A DNA stretch of 7,909 nucleotides, from positions 1-7,909 of the forward strand of contig JAFYBD010000001.1 of NCBI GenBank assembly GCA_017540385.1. The letters are read 5' to 3'. Position 1 is the first letter of the stretch; every line of letters begins with the position of its first letter. Origin of the DNA: Lentisphaeria bacterium (GTDB taxonomy: Bacteria > Verrucomicrobiota > Lentisphaeria > Victivallales > UBA1829). The translations under genes and the position numbers were made by a program. The notes beneath the pieces were generated by a model. The model was not told where the DNA came from and did not search any database. It saw nothing but the letters and a program-made list of their open reading frames with translations. Below, one piece after another: positions 5,853 to 7,909 of the stretch.

Positions 5853-5882
5853 CGGTCCCGGTCCACCGTGGCGATCCGGCGA

Positions 5883-7412
5883 TCAGCCGCGGCTGTATTC
5901 GAGCGATGCGTAATCCGTCAGCATGGAGTCGTAGAGGCCGCGGTTGGCGGGATTCGGCTCGATGACGGAGGCCGCGGAGCAGAACTGCGCGTAGAGGTCG
6001 TCGAACGGCGTGCCTTCGATGCCGTTGGCCGCGCGGATGGCCGCGCCGAGCGAAGCGGAGTTCGCGATGGAGACGGTCTCGATCTTCGCCTGGAAGACGT
6101 CGGCGAGGATCTGGCGGAACGTGGCGCTCTTGGATGCGCCGCCGGTCACGCGGATGCGCTTGAAGATGCCGCCGCCCTGCCACGCGGAGTGACGGCGCAT
6201 GGTGAGGGCCTGGGATTCGAGCAGGCAGCGGATCTGTTCGGCCTTGGACGCGGTGGCCGGGTCGAAGTTGCGGACGACGCCGGCTGGGACGGCCGGGGTG
6301 TTCTCTGCTTCGTAGTAGGGGAGCATCAGGCGGCCGCCGTTGCCGGGCTTGGTCTCGGCGCACGCGGTGACGTCGAAGAAGTGCCAGTCCACGCCGAGCT
6401 CGTCGCGGAGGTGTTCGCGGGCGAAGGAGCCGTTGGTGAAGCAGATGAGGCTCATGAAGCCGCCTGCGGGGTTGCCGAAGACGTGGCCGCATCCGTCGGG
6501 ATCGGTCACGAATTCCTCCATCGTGGCGAAGAAGGTGTCGCTGGTGCCGAGGCTGATGACCGCCGTGCCGACGGAGCCGCCGCCGACGCCGATCAGGCTG
6601 CATGGATTGTCGCCGGACCAGACGACCACCGGGATGCCGGCCTTCAGGCCGTACTGCGTGAAGTAGGCGGAGAGTTTGCCGGCGATCGTCTGCGAGGGCT
6701 TCACCGGGGGCAGTTTGCTCATGAGGTCGGGGGCGGTGGCCGCCACGAACTCGGGATCCCACACCAGCTTGTGCAGGTTCAGCAGGTTCATGCCCGCGCC
6801 GTCGCCGTAGTCGATCGCGCAGTCCCGGCCGCAGAGAACGGAGCAGAGGAACGAGCTCACGAGGTGCACGGTCTTCGTCTTCGCCCAGGCTTCCGGCTCG
6901 TTCACCGCGAACTTGCGGATCTGGGGACCGGTGAAACGTTCAATGGCCGGGCTGCCGGAATCCGTGCGCATCCGGTTGCCGAATTTCTCGGTCAGCCAGG
7001 CACATTCGAGGCCGGTGGACTTGTCCATCCAGATCGGTGCGACCGGGCGGGACAGGATCGCCGGGAGCTGGTCCGCGAGCTTCTTCGCGGGATCCCAGTC
7101 GGTGATCGGCGCGCTCAGGTACACGGAGCCGTGCTGCTGGCCGGAACCGGAGATGCCGGCGATCTTTTCCATCGGGAAATCGGCCTTTTTCATGCGGTCG
7201 AAGAGCATGTCCATGGCGGCGACCCACATGCGGGGATCGGCCTGACGGACCAGTTCGTCGTCGTTCGGGAGGTATCCGCTGGGGGATTGATACTCCGGGA
7301 GGTCGTTTTTGAAGTTGACGGCGAAGGAGCCGACGACTTTGCCGGCGACGGTGTCGATGACTTCGGCCTTCAGGCCTTGCGTGCTGGAGTCCAAACCGAG
7401 ATAATAGCTCAT
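5883..7412 (-). CDS. xylB: Xylulokinase (FGGY carbohydrate kinase family)
   Basis: Phosphorylates D-xylulose to D-xylulose 5-phosphate with ATP in the cytoplasm, feeding the pentose phosphate pathway. 509 residues, typical for FGGY kinases. Visible motifs: N-terminal phosphate-binding GLDSSTQGLKAEVID (6-20); SGSGQQHG (88-95); substrate-side PIWMDKST (126-133); DGAGMNLLNLHKLVWDP (204-220); GDNP with the expected catalytic Asp268; GTAVISLGTSD (282-292); and the C-terminal ATP-site VTGGASKSATFRQILADVF (422-440) followed by SLGAAIRAANG. QQHG and GDN favour xylulokinase over glycerol or ribulokinase. ATG 7412 is chosen because the family N-terminus starts there, with GGA 9 bases upstream as a weak ribosome binding site. 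The open frame continues to 7682, but only through the promoter and repeats. No xylose isomerase, transporter or regulator gene is adjacent. Confidence 0.93.
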   Translation of the reverse strand: MSYYLGLDSSTQGLKAEVIDTVAGKVVGSFAVNFKNDLPEYQSPSGYLPNDDELVRQADPRMWVAAMDMLFDRMKKADFPMEKIAGISGSGQQHGSVYLSAPITDWDPAKKLADQLPAILSRPVAPIWMDKSTGLECAWLTEKFGNRMRTDSGSPAIERFTGPQIRKFAVNEPEAWAKTKTVHLVSSFLCSVLCGRDCAIDYGDGAGMNLLNLHKLVWDPEFVAATAPDLMSKLPPVKPSQTIAGKLSAYFTQYGLKAGIPVVVWSGDNPCSLIGVGGGSVGTAVISLGTSDTFFATMEEFVTDPDGCGHVFGNPAGGFMSLICFTNGSFAREHLRDELGVDWHFFDVTACAETKPGNGGRLMLPYYEAENTPAVPAGVVRNFDPATASKAEQIRCLLESQALTMRRHSAWQGGGIFKRIRVTGGASKSATFRQILADVFQAKIETVSIANSASLGAAIRAANGIEGTPFDDLYAQFCSAASVIEPNPANRGLYDSMLTDYASLEYSRG

Positions 7413-7472
7413 AGTTTTCTGTCCAATGTTTTCTTTTTGTATTTGATGTTGAGAGAAAGCGATTAACTCAAT

Positions 7473-7501
7473 ACAATACCCTTGAAACGGGCATTTTTCA
7501 A
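7473..7501 (-). promoter_or_regulatory. Candidate xylB promoter
   Basis: On the minus strand there is a -35 TTGAAA (complement of 7496-7501, five of six consensus bases), a 17-bp spacer and a -10 TATTGT (complement of 7473-7478). Transcription would start near 7466, giving a leader of about 54 nt. The -35 box lies inside a dyad. Confidence 0.6.
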
Positions 7502-7502
7502 G
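7481..7502. promoter_or_regulatory. Possible operator overlapping the xylB -35 box and spacer
   Basis: A perfect 7-bp inverted repeat, CTTGAAA (7481-7487) and TTTCAAG (7496-7502), with an 8-bp centre. It covers the -35 hexamer and most of the spacer, a position where a bound repressor would block RNA polymerase. The regulator is not in the window. The size and symmetry fit a dimeric repressor; the family cannot be named from this. Confidence 0.5.
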
Positions 7503-7527
7503 AGACGTTTCCGCTTTTTCTCCTTTT

Positions 7528-7617
7528 TTCTTTGATTCGCATGAAACGCCCGGACGCAAAAAAGCCCGGCCCCGTTCTTTGATTCGCATGAAACGCCCGG
7601 ACGCAAAAAAGCCCGGC
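7528..7617. repeat. 43-bp perfect direct repeat, two tandem copies (period 47)
   Basis: Copies at 7528-7570 and 7575-7617 are identical over 43 bases and separated by four. Each runs from TTCTTTGATTCG through GAAACGCCCGG to AAAAAAGCCCGGC. On the minus strand each begins with one arm of a terminator stem plus its T-run. Only the right copy has the complementary arm (7629-7634), so the left copy looks like a duplicated half-terminator. Nothing in the region is coding. Confidence 0.92.
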
Positions 7618-7634
7618 TCCTCGCGGAACCGGGC
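7605..7634 (-). terminator. Intrinsic terminator for the minus-strand gene entering from the right
   Basis: GCCCGG (7611-7616) pairs with CCGGGC (7629-7634). Inside, after one mismatch, TCC pairs with GGA around a TCGC loop. On the minus strand it is followed by six T (complement of 7605-7610). It sits about 160 bp after the stop of the right-edge gene and upstream of the xylB promoter, insulating xylB. Confidence 0.88.
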
Positions 7635-7797
7635 CAAGCTAACGCTTGGATTGCAGTAGTGCTCTGCTACGCGAGAGCACACCGGCCTCCTTCAGCGCGT
7701 GTTCAGGGGGGCTTTCGGCCCAACCCAAGCTAACGCTTGGATTGCAGTAGTGCTCTGCTGCGCGAGAGCACACCGGCCTCCTTCAGCGCGTGTTCAG
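7634..7797. repeat. 73-bp direct repeat, two tandem copies (period 91), each with two hairpins
   Basis: Copies at 7634-7706 and 7725-7797 differ at one position (A 7669 versus G 7760). They are separated by an 18-bp linker that can itself fold (GGGC/GCCC around 7710-7721). Each copy holds a perfect 6-bp stem with tetraloop (CCAAGC/GCTTGG; 7634-7649 and 7725-7740) and a perfect 7-bp stem with an 8-nt loop (GTGCTCT/AGAGCAC; 7659-7680 and 7750-7771). The right end of the second copy includes the stop codon of the minus-strand gene, so the repeat sits at its 3' end. No known repeat or RNA family is recognised. Confidence 0.92.
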
Positions 7798-7909
7798 CGT
7801 CCCTTGCGCGGGATGCGGTGCTGGCTCGGTGCGACCGGGATGCCGCCGCCGGTCTTGCCGCCCTGGCTCGGACGTGCCGCCGGCTGACGGCCGCCGCCCT
7901 TGGGCGGAG
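7794..7909 (-). CDS. C-terminal tail of an unidentified protein, 5' part outside window
   Basis: On the minus strand a frame is open from the window edge to TGA (complement of 7794-7796). It encodes 37 residues of a basic Gly/Pro/Arg/Lys-rich tail, with KGGGRQPAARPSQGGKTGGG then IPVAPSQHRIPRKGR. Such tails occur on many nucleic-acid-binding proteins, but this fragment is too short and low in complexity to assign a family. It is supported as coding by the downstream strong minus-strand terminator (7605-7634), which needs an upstream gene, and by codon choice like the neighbouring high-G+C genes. The stop falls inside the second 73-bp repeat. Confidence 0.6.
   Translation of the reverse strand, partial: PPKGGGRQPAARPSQGGKTGGGIPVAPSQHRIPRKGR

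Noticed and set aside
5758..6762. 334-codon minus-strand Arg-rich open frame inside xylB
   Set aside because: Out-of-frame shadow of xylB with an Arg/Pro-rich composition typical of frame-shifted high-G+C genes.
5838..7466. 542-codon plus-strand open frame opposite xylB
   Set aside because: High G+C makes stop codons rare on the antisense strand; the minus strand carries a complete kinase with all motifs.
7413..7682. 90-codon N-terminal extension of xylulokinase
   Set aside because: It translates the promoter, the 43-bp repeats and the terminator; the kinase family N-terminus begins at the codon ending at 7412.
7528..7797. CRISPR array
   Set aside because: Two different repeat types with only two copies each, no regular spacers and no cas genes.
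7634..7797. Integron attC sites
   Set aside because: The GTTAGC tetraloop stems do not fit the paired R'/R'' core sites, and no cassette gene or integrase is nearby.
7699..7887. 62-codon plus-strand open frame at the right edge
   Set aside because: It overlaps the 73-bp repeat and is antisense to the better supported minus-strand tail.

Overview
The window is a G+C-rich bacterial chromosome segment of ordinary housekeeping genes with one compact accessory cassette. The type IIA topoisomerase pair resembles the divergent ParE/ParC-like proteins of Bacteroidetes, Chlamydiae and PVC-group bacteria: the A subunit reads YHPHGDASIGDAL around the helix-turn-helix and AAPRYIE at the active-site tyrosine. 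High G+C and a long Pro/Ala/Glu/Lys tail fit a PVC-type lineage (Lentisphaerae, Verrucomicrobia or Kiritimatiellota) better than Bacteroidetes. This placement is an inference from recognised motifs, not a search result.

Layout. Bases 1-3444 (+) hold the 3' end of a topoisomerase IV B subunit gene, then a complete A-subunit gene 6 bp downstream, with a disordered repeat-bearing C-terminal tail. Bases 3534-3794 (-) form a small tRNA operon: promoter, tRNA-Gly(TCC), tRNA-Tyr(GTA), intrinsic terminator. Bases 3903-5015 (+) hold the accessory cassette: candidate promoter, a perfect 7-bp inverted repeat in the leader, three genes joined by two ATGA overlaps, and a terminator. The middle gene is a DUF3990-type protein with ADP-ribosyltransferase-like motifs. 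It lies between two small proteins, the first DUF3791-like. Its G+C is visibly lower than its neighbours'. Bases 5038-5771 (-) hold rpsD (ribosomal protein S4) with its leader and promoter. Bases 5771-7502 (-) hold a xylulokinase gene with terminator, promoter and a dyad overlapping the -35 box. Bases 7528-7909 hold two families of tandem direct repeats, a strong minus-strand terminator and the last 37 codons of an unidentified minus-strand gene.

How the genes work together. ParE and ParC form one heterotetrameric topoisomerase (decatenation and relaxation ahead of segregation). The tRNAs and S4 serve translation. XylB phosphorylates D-xylulose into the pentose phosphate pathway; no isomerase or transporter is visible beside it. 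The three-gene cassette is the best candidate for a little-described system. Its organisation (tight translational coupling, a putative NAD-using enzyme between two small partners, a palindrome near the predicted transcription start) resembles a toxin-antitoxin or defence module, but no activity can be shown from sequence alone.
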